Shown: positions 9,325-17,399 of the stretch, in pieces | Numbering within the stretch: the stretch's first letter is position 1 | How the letters are laid out: every line of letters begins with the position of its first letter | The notes under the pieces: generated by a model | Databases searched by the model: none | Seen by the model: the letters and a program-made list of their open reading frames with translations, nothing else | Told to the model about the DNA's origin: nothing | Made by a program: the position numbers and the translations under genes | NCBI GenBank assembly: GCA_016722285.1 | Contig: JADKGI010000001.1 | Location: 310,001-374,000 of the forward strand | DNA from: Saprospiraceae bacterium | GTDB taxonomy: Bacteria > Bacteroidota > Bacteroidia > Chitinophagales > Saprospiraceae | DNA length: 64,000 bases | Direction of reading: 5' to 3'

Positions 9325-9646
9325 ATCATTTTGATTTTTCAGGGTTATTAAAAGCGGCACAAGATAGAGGTATTTTCAAACTATGATACCAAAATCTAGA
9401 ATTTATGATTAATTCAAAAATTATCTTAAAAATTATTTTAACGCATATCCATCTATGTAACAACTATTTATATATAAATAAATGTAAAAATAGTGCATTT
9501 CCACTTACTACTACCATTCGTTTGGTATAAGAATTGATATATCTTAATAAACAAGCATTCAATTATTTACAAATTATCATATTATGTAATTTGAATATTC
9601 GAAATGCTTCATTTATTATAAATTTTTAAAATAATACATAAAAGAT
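9325..9646. other. AT-rich divergent intergenic region
   Basis: About 320 bp separating leftward fabH from the rightward thioredoxin-SPOR gene. It is strongly AT-rich. I find no TAnnTTTG promoter, terminator hairpin or conserved coding stretch, although promoters for both genes must lie here. Confidence 0.5.
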
Positions 9647-10426
9647 ATGAATCGTTTCAGTATATATTTGATAATATTGTCGATTGCATTAACGAGCAAC
9701 CCATTAATTTCTTCTGGCATTTCTAATGATATACCGCAAAAAAATATAGATGAAGCCCGCATCATTGCTGCAGAGAAAGGAAAGGTTTTATTCGTATATT
9801 TTTATGCTTCCTGGTGTAAACCCTGCCAGTGGATGGATCAGGTAACATTCAAAAATATAGATGTTCAAAAATCTCTTGAAAATAATTTTATCAGGGTCCA
9901 GGTCAACATTGATGATATAGAAGGATACGAATTAAAGAAGATGTATGATATTAAATATCTACCCACCATGATTATGTTTAATTCAGGTGGGCAAATGATC
10001 GACAGAATAGAAGAAACCCTGACCCCCGCAAAAATGAATGCGCTGCTTAATAAACATAATACACTGCAAAACAAATCGATAATTCAGCACGATTTCAACA
10101 AAGCACCGGGAGCAGAACATTTACTTACTTTTGAGTCCGAAAGCATGCGGAATACAGCGGAAGAATATTCAAAGCATTTTCAACAAAAACAAGTAAATAA
10201 AGTATATCGGGTTCAGGTAGGCGTATTTTCAAGATATCATAGTGCCGAGATGTTTGTAAAATCTTTATCCGAAATAACCGATGCCCCTGTAACTGTAGTA
10301 AATGAATATCAAAACGACGATCCTACTTTTAAAGTTAGGGTTGGTCAGTTTGATTCTTATGAAGCAGCAGAAGCATTCAAAATAGCGTTATTTACAGACT
10401 TCAAACTAGAAGGATCGGTTATTTAA
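9647..10426 (+). CDS. Exported thioredoxin-fold protein with C-terminal SPOR domain
   Basis: A 259-residue protein with signal peptide (about 1-24) and two modules. Residues 30-145 form a thioredoxin fold of the DsbD-gamma/TlpA kind, with redox motif WCKPC (Cys57, Cys60) and the cis-proline loop YLPTMIMF (about 105-112). Residues 185-259 form a SPOR domain, with YRVQVGVFSR, HSAEMFVKSL, FKVRVGQF and SYEAAEAFK. SPOR domains bind denuded glycan strands at the division septum; thioredoxin modules reduce or isomerise disulphides. The pairing suggests a periplasmic redox protein tethered to peptidoglycan. It lies 36 bp before hutI in the same direction with no obvious functional link. Confidence 0.88.
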   Translation: MNRFSIYLIILSIALTSNPLISSGISNDIPQKNIDEARIIAAEKGKVLFVYFYASWCKPCQWMDQVTFKNIDVQKSLENNFIRVQVNIDDIEGYELKKMYDIKYLPTMIMFNSGGQMIDRIEETLTPAKMNALLNKHNTLQNKSIIQHDFNKAPGAEHLLTFESESMRNTAEEYSKHFQQKQVNKVYRVQVGVFSRYHSAEMFVKSLSEITDAPVTVVNEYQNDDPTFKVRVGQFDSYEAAEAFKIALFTDFKLEGSVI

Positions 10427-10462
10427 GCCAGCCAATCAAAGTCCGGTTAAACATTACTTAGA

Positions 10463-11716
10463 ATGACGAATTCAACACTGATTATAAACATTAAGACTGT
10501 GTATGGTTTACATTCAAAGCCGTTTCTTTTTAAAAAAGGGACGGCTATGTCCGTCGTAGATACATTGAATAATGCTTATATTCTGGTTGAGGATAATGTA
10601 ATTCACTCTTTTGGACCCATGTCTGAGGTTCCTGAACGGTCGGATACAGTTATTGATGCATCTGGGTGTCTCGTCTTGCCGGCATGGTGTGACAGCCATT
10701 CCCACATCGTGTATGCTGCTTCCAGAGAAAACGAATACGTTCAAAGGTTGAAAGGAATGACTTATGAACAGATATCTAAAAGCGGTGGGGGTATTCTCAA
10801 CTCGGCAGAAAAATTACACCATACAGCAGAAGAACAACTCATTATTTCCGCAGCCAGCCGACTGGATGAGGTTATCAGCACCGGTACGGGAGCAATAGAA
10901 ATCAAAAGTGGTTATGGCCTTTCTACTGAAGACGAGATCAAAATGTTGCGTGTTGTCCGTCATTTGAAGTCAGAAAGCCCGGCAACCATCAAGGCGAGTT
11001 TTCTTGGTGCACATGCTGTACCGCTTCGATACAAAAACAATCGAAAAGAATATATAAAACTTATCATCAACAATATGATCCCCAAAGTAGCCGGTGAAGG
11101 ACTGGCAGATTATTGTGACGTGTTTTGTGACAAAGGTTTTTTCACACCGGATGAGACTGATACGATCCTGAAAGCAGCTGCCAGATATGGACTCAAAGCA
11201 AAAATCCATGCAAACGAGCTGGCTAATTCTGGTGGTGTTCAGGTCGGTGTGGAAAACAATGCCATTTCTGTGGATCATCTGGAGTGTATAGGAGATGAAG
11301 AAATAGAAGTACTTAAAAATTCGAATACTATACCTACAGTGCTTCCTTCTTGCTCTTTTTTCCTGAACATACCTTATGCACCTGCCCGTCGTATGATTGA
11401 CAGTGGGTTGGGAGTTGCCATTGCCACAGACTTCAATCCCGGTTCCAGCCCTTCCGGAAATATCCCGCTGCTTATGGCTATGGCTTGCAACAATATGCGA
11501 CTTACCCCAAATGAAACTTTTAATGGTGTCACAATAAATGGGGCGTGTGCCCTTGAACTATCAGAATCTCATGGCTCCATTTCACAAGGTAAAATAGCCA
11601 ATCTTATCATTACCAAAAAAATTCCTTCACTTGATTACTTCATTTACTCGTTTGGATCTGATCATATACAATCAGTGATGTTAAACGGAAAAATAATCAG
11701 TAAAAAAGATTTTTAA
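10463..11716 (+). CDS. hutI: Imidazolonepropionase
   Basis: Metal-dependent amidohydrolase that opens 4-imidazolone-5-propanoate to N-formimino-L-glutamate, the third step of histidine degradation. It has 417 residues, normal for HutI. Metal ligands are visible in DSHSHIVYA (about 76), KIHANEL (about 250) and the VDHLE stretch, with a final aspartate in ATDFNPGSSP (about 325). The substrate-loop signature GMTYEQISKSGGGI is present. The next enzyme on one route, FtcD, is encoded at 56.4-58.1 kb; hutH and hutU are not in the window. Confidence 0.96.
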   Translation: MTNSTLIINIKTVYGLHSKPFLFKKGTAMSVVDTLNNAYILVEDNVIHSFGPMSEVPERSDTVIDASGCLVLPAWCDSHSHIVYAASRENEYVQRLKGMTYEQISKSGGGILNSAEKLHHTAEEQLIISAASRLDEVISTGTGAIEIKSGYGLSTEDEIKMLRVVRHLKSESPATIKASFLGAHAVPLRYKNNRKEYIKLIINNMIPKVAGEGLADYCDVFCDKGFFTPDETDTILKAAARYGLKAKIHANELANSGGVQVGVENNAISVDHLECIGDEEIEVLKNSNTIPTVLPSCSFFLNIPYAPARRMIDSGLGVAIATDFNPGSSPSGNIPLLMAMACNNMRLTPNETFNGVTINGACALELSESHGSISQGKIANLIITKKIPSLDYFIYSFGSDHIQSVMLNGKIISKKDF

Positions 11717-11818
11717 CGATATTTTTCTCATATTCATTTCTCCTTGGTATAAATCAGTTTTATTATTTGGAATTGAATATCCCGGGTAGCAGTTTCCAAA
11801 GGTTAATGTATAAATTTA

Positions 11819-11826
11819 TACCTTTG
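11819..11826 (+). promoter_or_regulatory. Bacteroidota -7 promoter element (TACCTTTG)
   Basis: TACCTTTG matches TAnnTTTG and ends 27 bp before the prenyl synthase ATG, consistent with a short leader. The -33 region has no clear TTTG. Confidence 0.5.
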
Positions 11827-11853
11827 CCTTTCAAACAGTAAATTTTCTTTTTC

Positions 11854-12834
11854 ATGGTTGATATACAAAAGTATTCCCTACTTTTCAAAGACTTTTTATC
11901 TTCCAATCAGATGAAAAAAGAGCCTTATAGTCTATACGAACCAGCAGACTATATTCTGGCTCTCGGTGGCAAAAGACTTAGACCCATTTTTGCCCTGATA
12001 GGATGTGGTTTATACAATAATGACGTAGAAATGGCACTTAAAGCAGCTATGGCTGTTGAGATTTTTCATAATTTTACATTACTACATGATGATATCATAG
12101 ATGCTTCTGATCTGAGAAGAGGTATGCCTACTGTTCACAAAAAATATGATGTAAACACGGCTATACTGAGTGGTGATGTAATGATGATAAAAGCATACCA
12201 GTTTATCCTTGACTATGATGATCCCGTATTAGTTAAAAAATTAATGGTTGTCTTTAATAAAATGGCAATAGATGTATGCGAGGGGCAACAACTTGATGTG
12301 GATTTTGAGTCACTGCAGGATGTGGCTATTTCTGATTATATCCATATGATTACTCTGAAAACATCTGTTCTCATTTCTGCAGCAATTCAAATGGGTGCAA
12401 TTATTGGTGGGACTTCACCCTCAGATCAACATCATCTTCATAAATTTGCTATAAACTTTGGGGTAGCTTTTCAACTTCAGGATGATTTTCTGGACACCTT
12501 TGGTGATTCTGCTGAAATTGGAAAAATAATTGGCGGTGATATCATCCGAAATAAAAAGACATATCTGTATATCAAATCACTTGAACTTGCCAGTGAAAGT
12601 CAAAAAGAAAGACTTTCCGAATTATATTCATCAAAAAGCCATCCGGATAACGAATCCAAAATTAATGAAGTAAAATCTATTTTTAGAGAGGTAAATGTGC
12701 CTGAGTATAGCCGGCAGGTTATAGAAGCATATAGGGACCTGTCTATATCCCATCTTCATGCCTGTCAGATTTCTGATATGAATAAGAAAGAGCTATCTGA
12801 TTTTATCGATAGTCTTATAATCAGAAAGTCTTGA
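11854..12834 (+). CDS. Polyprenyl synthetase family protein (short-chain trans-isoprenyl diphosphate synthase)
   Basis: All-alpha enzyme that condenses isopentenyl diphosphate with allylic diphosphates. It has 326 residues. The first aspartate-rich motif is in LLHDDIIDASDLRRG (about 75-89), the second in QLQDDFLDTFGD (about 208-219), and GGKRLRP near residue 33 binds diphosphate. Overall it resembles farnesyl/geranylgeranyl-type synthases of Bacteroidota; chain length cannot be fixed here. A second, longer-chain-type paralogue is at 42.7 kb. It has its own promoter and is followed by a terminator. Confidence 0.92.
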   Translation: MVDIQKYSLLFKDFLSSNQMKKEPYSLYEPADYILALGGKRLRPIFALIGCGLYNNDVEMALKAAMAVEIFHNFTLLHDDIIDASDLRRGMPTVHKKYDVNTAILSGDVMMIKAYQFILDYDDPVLVKKLMVVFNKMAIDVCEGQQLDVDFESLQDVAISDYIHMITLKTSVLISAAIQMGAIIGGTSPSDQHHLHKFAINFGVAFQLQDDFLDTFGDSAEIGKIIGGDIIRNKKTYLYIKSLELASESQKERLSELYSSKSHPDNESKINEVKSIFREVNVPEYSRQVIEAYRDLSISHLHACQISDMNKKELSDFIDSLIIRKS

Positions 12835-12976
12835 ATATTTATGAGGTAAATAAGTACTATAAAAAAGCGATTGAATAGACAGGCAGATAAATGACTGAAA
12901 ATTTTTGAAGATACCTCATGGCAATAATTTTGCAAAAATCGTAATTCGTATTTCCAAATTCGTAATTTAGAAGAAT

Positions 12977-13014
12977 AAAGGAGCGATAAAAAACAGGTTT
13001 TTACCGCTCCTTTT
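12977..13014 (+). terminator. Rho-independent terminator between convergent genes
   Basis: AAAGGAGCG pairs with CGCTCCTTTT, with an inner AAAAA/TTTTT extension and a T tail. It lies between the prenyl synthase and the convergent ECF sigma factor gene and may serve both strands. Confidence 0.7.
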
Positions 13015-13062
13015 GACAAACAAAACAAAATTTAAGGGCCTTTAAAATTTATATTGTAAGAA

Positions 13063-13641
13063 TTACATAACCAATTCTTCTTCTCCAACCATTTTTCGGA
13101 GATTGATCAGAGCGTAGCGCATTCTGCCAAGAGAAGTATTGATACTTACTCTGGTCATCTGAGATATTTCTTTAAAACTCATATCTGCATAGTGACGGAG
13201 AATCACGACTTCTCTCTGCTCATCCGGCAACTGATCAATCAGGTTGCGTAGCTTTGTATGTACCTGACTTTTGATAATCGTTTTTTCCATATGGTCGTCT
13301 TTACATTCCAACACGCTGAAAATATCGAAAGACTCACTGGTATTAAGTTTAGTCATTCTCTTTGACTTTCGGAAATGGTCAACACACATATTGTATGCTA
13401 TCCGCATCGCCCATTGAAGAAACTTACCTTCGTTATTGTATTTTTCTTTTCTGAGGGTATCAATAATTTTGATAAAAACTTCCTGAAAAATATCTTCAGC
13501 AAGTTCAGTATCCTTGACAAAAAGGTAAATGGACGTATAAATTTTATCCTTATACCTTTTTAATAATACTTCAAAGGCTGAATGATTCCCATTTAGGTAC
13601 AATGAAATAAGTTCCTGATCGTTTAACATCTTAAGCTGCAT
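13063..13641 (-). CDS. ECF-type RNA polymerase sigma-70 factor
   Basis: A 192-residue alternative sigma factor. Region 2 covers about residues 20-95 (DTELAEDIFQEVFIK, then the -10-recognition helix with WAMRIAYNMCVDHFRK). Region 4 covers about 130-185, with LPDEQREVVILRHYADMS and the helix-turn-helix FKEISQMTRVSINTSLGRM. Regions 1.1 and 3 are absent, as in ECF factors. No anti-sigma gene is adjacent, so control is not evident. It is monocistronic. Confidence 0.93.
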   Translation of the reverse strand: MQLKMLNDQELISLYLNGNHSAFEVLLKRYKDKIYTSIYLFVKDTELAEDIFQEVFIKIIDTLRKEKYNNEGKFLQWAMRIAYNMCVDHFRKSKRMTKLNTSESFDIFSVLECKDDHMEKTIIKSQVHTKLRNLIDQLPDEQREVVILRHYADMSFKEISQMTRVSINTSLGRMRYALINLRKMVGEEELVM

Positions 13642-13820
13642 ATCTACACTTTGGTTTACGGATTAATAAATTTTCTTATTTAAGTGTAGATGTTTGGACT
13701 ATAAGCGCTTAATTTTTATGATGTTATGAAATGTGTAGAAAAAAAATCTTTGCAAAGATAAGACACTTTTTGAATTTGTCAATACCCTCATCTAAATTAT
13801 TTCATAAATTGTGCCAAAGA

Positions 13821-13851
13821 TTGCATTCAGTAATTTTAATTTTTACTTTTG
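13821..13851 (+). promoter_or_regulatory. Promoter of tRNA-Leu
   Basis: TTG at 13821-13823 and TACTTTTG at 13844-13851 (exact TAnnTTTG) are 20 bp apart and lie 13 bp upstream of the mature tRNA. Confidence 0.6.
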
Positions 13852-13864
13852 CATTCCGAAATAT

Positions 13865-13946
13865 GCCGAAGTGGTGAAACTGGTAGACACGCACGTTTCA
13901 GAGGCGTGTGACGCGAGTCGTGCGGGTTCAAGTCCCGCCTTCGGCA
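13865..13946 (+). tRNA. tRNA-Leu (anticodon CAG)
   Basis: An 82-base class II tRNA. The acceptor stem GCCGAAG pairs with CTTCGGC and the discriminator is A. The anticodon stem CACGT/GCGTG frames the loop TTCAGAG, giving anticodon CAG for codon CUG. The long variable arm (GAC-GCGA-GTC) is typical of leucine tRNAs, and the T arm GCGGG-TTCAAGT-CCCGC is intact. CCA is not encoded. Confidence 0.97.
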
Positions 13947-13950
13947 CAAA

Positions 13951-13989
13951 AAGAAGGGGGCTTCAATTTAATGAATACCCCCTTTTTTT
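13951..13989 (+). terminator. Terminator after tRNA-Leu
   Basis: AAGGGGG at 13954-13960 pairs with CCCCCTT at 13978-13984 and is followed by a T run, just after the tRNA. Confidence 0.75.
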
Positions 13990-13996
13990 ATAATAA

Positions 13997-14068
13997 TTTA
14001 GGTATGATCAATTTCCATCAAAAAATTGCTTTATTTTTATGATTTGAAAGCATATACCTAAACTATTA
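13997..14068. repeat. Dispersed intergenic repeat, copy 1 (short form)
   Basis: This 72 bp non-coding segment recurs at 48947-49079. Shared blocks are TATGATCAATTTC, ATCAAAAAAT, TTGCTTTATT and GATTTGAAAGCATATACCTA. Copy 2 has about 60 extra bases between the second and third blocks. Copy 1 begins 50 bp after tRNA-Leu. No coding potential is seen. Confidence 0.75.
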
Positions 14069-14090
14069 CCTTTTTTTTTGATAAAAACCC

Positions 14091-14534
14091 TTACTTAATT
14101 TCAATTGTAGTGGGTGCTTTGGCTTTTACCTCCTCCCTTTTGGGCAAAACCATAGTTAGTATTCCATTTTCATACCGGGCTTCTATTTTGTCTGCTTCGA
14201 TAGCTTCAGTAATATGGAATGTCCTTTTGAAGGATTTGTAGTTAAACTCTTTTCTTGTCCATTTGCCTTCCGATTTCTCTTCTTCCTGAGATTCTTTAGA
14301 AGCAGAAATAATTAATTGATCCTTTTCTACAGCAATGTTAAAGTCTTTTTTGTCAAGCCCGGGAGCCGCCACCTCTAATGTAAAGTTATCATTAGTCTCT
14401 GTGACATTCACGGATGGAGTCGTGGTGGCAAGATCATTCCCTACCAGGTCTGAAATGCTTCGGTTGAAGACATCATCAATTAAATTGGAAAATGTCCTTC
14501 CCTGCACAAATGGATTTACTTTTACGATGTTCAT
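14091..14534 (-). CDS. Hsp20/alpha-crystallin small heat-shock protein
   Basis: An ATP-independent holdase chaperone of 147 residues. The alpha-crystallin domain covers about 40-145, with the family marks VAAPGLDKKDF, SFKRTFHI and the closing strand YENGILTMVLPK. The C-terminal part ends in KAPTTIEIK, containing an I-x-I oligomerisation motif. A second Hsp20 gene lies 30 bp upstream on the same strand, so the two form a pair, probably heat-inducible. Confidence 0.95.
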   Translation of the reverse strand: MNIVKVNPFVQGRTFSNLIDDVFNRSISDLVGNDLATTTPSVNVTETNDNFTLEVAAPGLDKKDFNIAVEKDQLIISASKESQEEEKSEGKWTRKEFNYKSFKRTFHITEAIEADKIEARYENGILTMVLPKREEVKAKAPTTIEIK

Positions 14535-14564
14535 AATGATATAGTTTTAATGGTTATAGAATAA

Positions 14565-14935
14565 TTATTTAATACTTACATTAATGGCTGGTTTAACTTC
14601 GGCTTTATAAATCACAAGATGAAGGATTCCATTCTCTACTGTTGCCTCTATCTTATCTTTCTGAACATCTTCAGGAAGGTAAAATAATCGTTGGAAAGTG
14701 GTAAAATCAAATTCCTTCATCAGAAATTTCCTGTCAGTTGATTCTTCTTTTTTTCCGACGATTTTTAACTTATTTTCTTCAAGACTTATGGTTATTCCGG
14801 ATTTATCATAGCCAGGTACAGCCACATTTACATTAAACCTGTCTGATAATTCTTCGATATTTGAATATACCGGCGATATTCTGTGCCTTTTAGATTCCTG
14901 CCACTATGTCCATTCGATTGATATTTGTCTGCCAT
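14565..14935 (-). CDS. Hsp20/alpha-crystallin protein, frameshifted near its N-terminus
   Basis: The clean frame (from about 14911 down to 14565) encodes a complete alpha-crystallin domain: DRFNVNVAVPGYDKS, then FQRLFYLPEDV, VENGILHLVIYK and a terminal INVSIK. It has no ATG. An ATG at 14935 opens a different frame (MADKYQSNGHSGRNLK) that joins the domain frame by a -1 step at CTAAAAGG near 14905-14912, giving about 123 residues. If the break is real, a GTG at 14825 is the only in-frame start nearby and the product would lose its N-terminal arm. I favour a missing base in the assembly, because the window shows the same pattern in other genes. Confidence 0.75.
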
Positions 14936-14970
14936 TGTGTCCGTTTTGTTTTTGGTTTTCTTTTTTGATG

Positions 14971-15000
14971 TTGAAGTAATTGTAAAATCTTCTATCTTTG
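14971..15000 (+). promoter_or_regulatory. Promoter of gcvT
   Basis: TTG at 14971 and TATCTTTG at 14993-15000 (exact TAnnTTTG) are 19 bp apart. The -7 element ends 21 bp before the proposed TTG start of gcvT. Confidence 0.6.
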
Positions 15001-15021
15001 ACATCTTAAAAATAGTATCAC

Positions 15022-16131
15022 TTGAAAAATACTCCCATCACCCACATCCATCAGGCTTTAGGCGCTAAAATGGCCGATTTTGCCGGATATAACATGCCTA
15101 TTCAATACAGTTCCATTTCGGAAGAACACCATTGTGTGAGACAAGCCGTGGGAATTTTTGATGTTTCCCACATGGGCGAGTTCATTATCAAAGGAAAACA
15201 AGCTTTGGATCTGGTTCAAAAAGTGACCAGCAATGATGCGTCAAAACTTGGGATAGGTGAAGCACAATACAGCTGCATGCCCAATCTCACAGGCGGCATC
15301 GTGGATGACTTACTGGTTTACCGGCTTGGAGAAGATATTTGCAGCGAAGGAGAACAAGCCTTCATGTTGGTAGTCAACGCTTCTAATATTGAAAAAGACT
15401 GGAGCTGGATTTCAGGTTTTAATACTTTTGAGACCCGTCTGATTGATATTTCTGATAAAACAGGCCTGCTCGCCGTACAAGGTCCTAACGCTTTAGCAAC
15501 CCTTCAGAAACTCACAGATATATCTCTGTCTGATATCAAATACTATGATTTCACTAAAGGCACGATCGCCGGAATAGAAAAAGTACTTATTTCGGCCACC
15601 GGGTACACCGGAAGCGGCGGATTTGAACTCTATGTATCCAATGAAAACACAGAGCAGCTTTGGAATGCCATAGTGCAAGCAGGTGAAGAGTTCGGTATAA
15701 AACCATGTGGCCTCGGAGCCAGAGATACCCTCCGGCTCGAAATGGGATATTGTCTATATGGCAACGACATTGACGATACCACATCTCCTCTTGAAGCTGG
15801 ATTGGGGTGGATAACTAAACTTAAAAAATCACCTTCTTTTAATGGTGCTGACCTGATGATGGTTCTTAAAGAAAAAGGATTTACTAAAAAACTGGTGGGA
15901 TTTACTATGGAAGAGCGCAGGGTGCCCCGCCACGGCTATTTGATTTTTGACGAAAACGAAAAAGAGATTGGTCTGGTCACTTCCGGAACACAATCACCTT
16001 CTCTGGACCAGCCTATCGGTATGGGGTATGTTACTACGGAGTTTTGCACAATAGGCTCTAAGATATTTGTGCAGGCAGGTAAAAAACTTCTTGATGCTCG
16101 TGTGTGCGGGCTTCCATTTATAAAAATATAA
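15022..16131 (+). CDS. gcvT: Aminomethyltransferase (glycine cleavage T protein)
   Basis: Transfers the methylene group from aminomethyl-lipoyl GcvH to tetrahydrofolate, releasing ammonia, in the glycine cleavage system. It has 369 residues, normal length. Features include the N-terminal MADFAGYNMPIQY, FDVSHMGEF, the conserved GYTGSGGFELYV (about 195-206) and GLGARDTLRLEMGYCLYGND (about 231-250). The start is a TTG at 15022: no in-frame ATG precedes it and an in-frame TAG lies three codons upstream. gcvH and gcvP are elsewhere. Confidence 0.95.
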   Translation: MKNTPITHIHQALGAKMADFAGYNMPIQYSSISEEHHCVRQAVGIFDVSHMGEFIIKGKQALDLVQKVTSNDASKLGIGEAQYSCMPNLTGGIVDDLLVYRLGEDICSEGEQAFMLVVNASNIEKDWSWISGFNTFETRLIDISDKTGLLAVQGPNALATLQKLTDISLSDIKYYDFTKGTIAGIEKVLISATGYTGSGGFELYVSNENTEQLWNAIVQAGEEFGIKPCGLGARDTLRLEMGYCLYGNDIDDTTSPLEAGLGWITKLKKSPSFNGADLMMVLKEKGFTKKLVGFTMEERRVPRHGYLIFDENEKEIGLVTSGTQSPSLDQPIGMGYVTTEFCTIGSKIFVQAGKKLLDARVCGLPFIKI

Positions 16132-16157
16132 CATTTCTTGTAATCTAATCCTACTCT

Positions 16158-16661
16158 ATGACACTTGGTCAGTTTTTTGAAGTCGTTTCCCAGCAACCGG
16201 CAATTGTATTATTCTATTTTTTTGCACTGCCTTTTACTGCATTTCTGGCTATAATCTTCGGACAAGGAGAAGGGCATATGTCGCCATGGAAATACCTATA
16301 TACCGCCCTGGTTTATCTGGCATGCATTCCCGGTATATTTGCGCTTACCCTGAATGCGTATATGTTTCTCTTTGAGAGGCAACCTGTTATGAATACAAAT
16401 ATTTACACCCAGATATTACCTGTTCTTTGTATGTTTATCACTTTATGGTTGATTAAGCGCAATGTAAACCTGAATGATGTCCCTGGTTTTGATAAAATAG
16501 GCAGCCTTTTTTTCATCATTACAGTCCTAATCAGTATGATGTGGATTCTCGAAAAAACACACATATTTGTTTTTACCTTCATGCCCTTTTATCAGTTTGT
16601 CCTGTTTTTTATTGGCTTTCTGGTGCTCATCCGGTTTGCCTGGTACAGGATGATGAAGTGA
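16158..16661 (+). CDS. Multi-pass membrane protein of unknown function
   Basis: A 167-residue hydrophobic protein with about five predicted membrane helices (near residues 15-35, 45-70, 80-98, 112-130 and 138-160). I do not recognise a family motif; a polar loop with FGQGEGHMSPWKY follows the first helix. It starts 26 bp after gcvT in the same direction and is probably co-transcribed with it. It is convergent with tmk. Length, clean start and helices support a real gene; no function is proposed. Confidence 0.75.
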   Translation: MTLGQFFEVVSQQPAIVLFYFFALPFTAFLAIIFGQGEGHMSPWKYLYTALVYLACIPGIFALTLNAYMFLFERQPVMNTNIYTQILPVLCMFITLWLIKRNVNLNDVPGFDKIGSLFFIITVLISMMWILEKTHIFVFTFMPFYQFVLFFIGFLVLIRFAWYRMMK

Positions 16662-16678
16662 CATCTAAATTAATCCTG

Positions 16679-17299
16679 CTATAAATCAAATGTTATGTTT
16701 TTAATTATTTGAGCAGAAATTTGATCAGGTGATTTGTTTCCATCCACCACCACCACTTTTTCTACTTCTCCGATTCTGTCAAAAGCTTCCCTGTATTTAG
16801 TATGTACTTTTTTTTGATTTTCCAGCGTCTCGTACATTTCCATACTGGAGCGTCCCTTTTTTAATCTTTCCATACTGATTTCCGGACTTATGTCAATGTA
16901 AATATTTAGGTCCGGCCGCAATAAATCCGCACTCATAGAGTTGGTATGTATCACCCAATCCATATCAACATACACACTGTGATAAGCATATGAAGAGAAA
17001 TAATATCTGTCAGTAATTACTGTGTAACCCTCTTGCAGTTTTTTAAGTATGCCGGTTTTGCTGTTGAGGATGTGATCCAGTCTGTCGGCGGCAAAAAGTG
17101 CGGCTATGACTCTTTGGTCTCCTTCCAGTCTGTGATTGAAAATATCCCGAATGATCTTGCCTATAGGGCTATCCGTCGGCTCGCAAGTAGTATAAATTTT
17201 ATATCCTTTTTCTTCAAGATATTCCGACAGCAATTTTACTTGTGTGCTTTTGCCACTCCCGTCGATGCCCTCAAAGGCAATGAAAAGATTTTTCTTCAA
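16679..17299 (-). CDS. tmk: Thymidylate kinase
   Basis: Phosphorylates dTMP to dTDP for DNA synthesis. It has 206 residues. The P-loop FEGIDGSGKST is at about 9-19, the DR(Y/H) substrate motif is in TDRYYFSSYAYH (about 96-107), and a LID region follows with RLKKGRSS. It lies downstream of clpB on the same strand but a terminator separates them. Confidence 0.96.
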   Translation of the reverse strand: MKKNLFIAFEGIDGSGKSTQVKLLSEYLEEKGYKIYTTCEPTDSPIGKIIRDIFNHRLEGDQRVIAALFAADRLDHILNSKTGILKKLQEGYTVITDRYYFSSYAYHSVYVDMDWVIHTNSMSADLLRPDLNIYIDISPEISMERLKKGRSSMEMYETLENQKKVHTKYREAFDRIGEVEKVVVVDGNKSPDQISAQIIKNITFDL

Positions 17300-17346
17300 T
17301 GTCTATATTTTGGGTTAAAGATAGAAAGTCCTAAAAGCTATTTCCT

Positions 17347-17379
17347 ATAAAAAAGGCCGGAAATAATTCGTGGCCTTTA
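17347..17379 (-). terminator. Terminator between clpB and tmk
   Basis: Read on the minus strand, AAAGGCC pairs with GGCCTTT and is followed by T residues. It sits 21 bp after the clpB stop codon. Confidence 0.7.
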
Positions 17380-17399
17380 TTATACTTGCTACTTTGCTA

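Noticed and set aside
13811..13993. 60-residue open frame across tRNA-Leu
   Set aside because: It translates the tRNA and its terminator; the tRNA structure explains the sequence.
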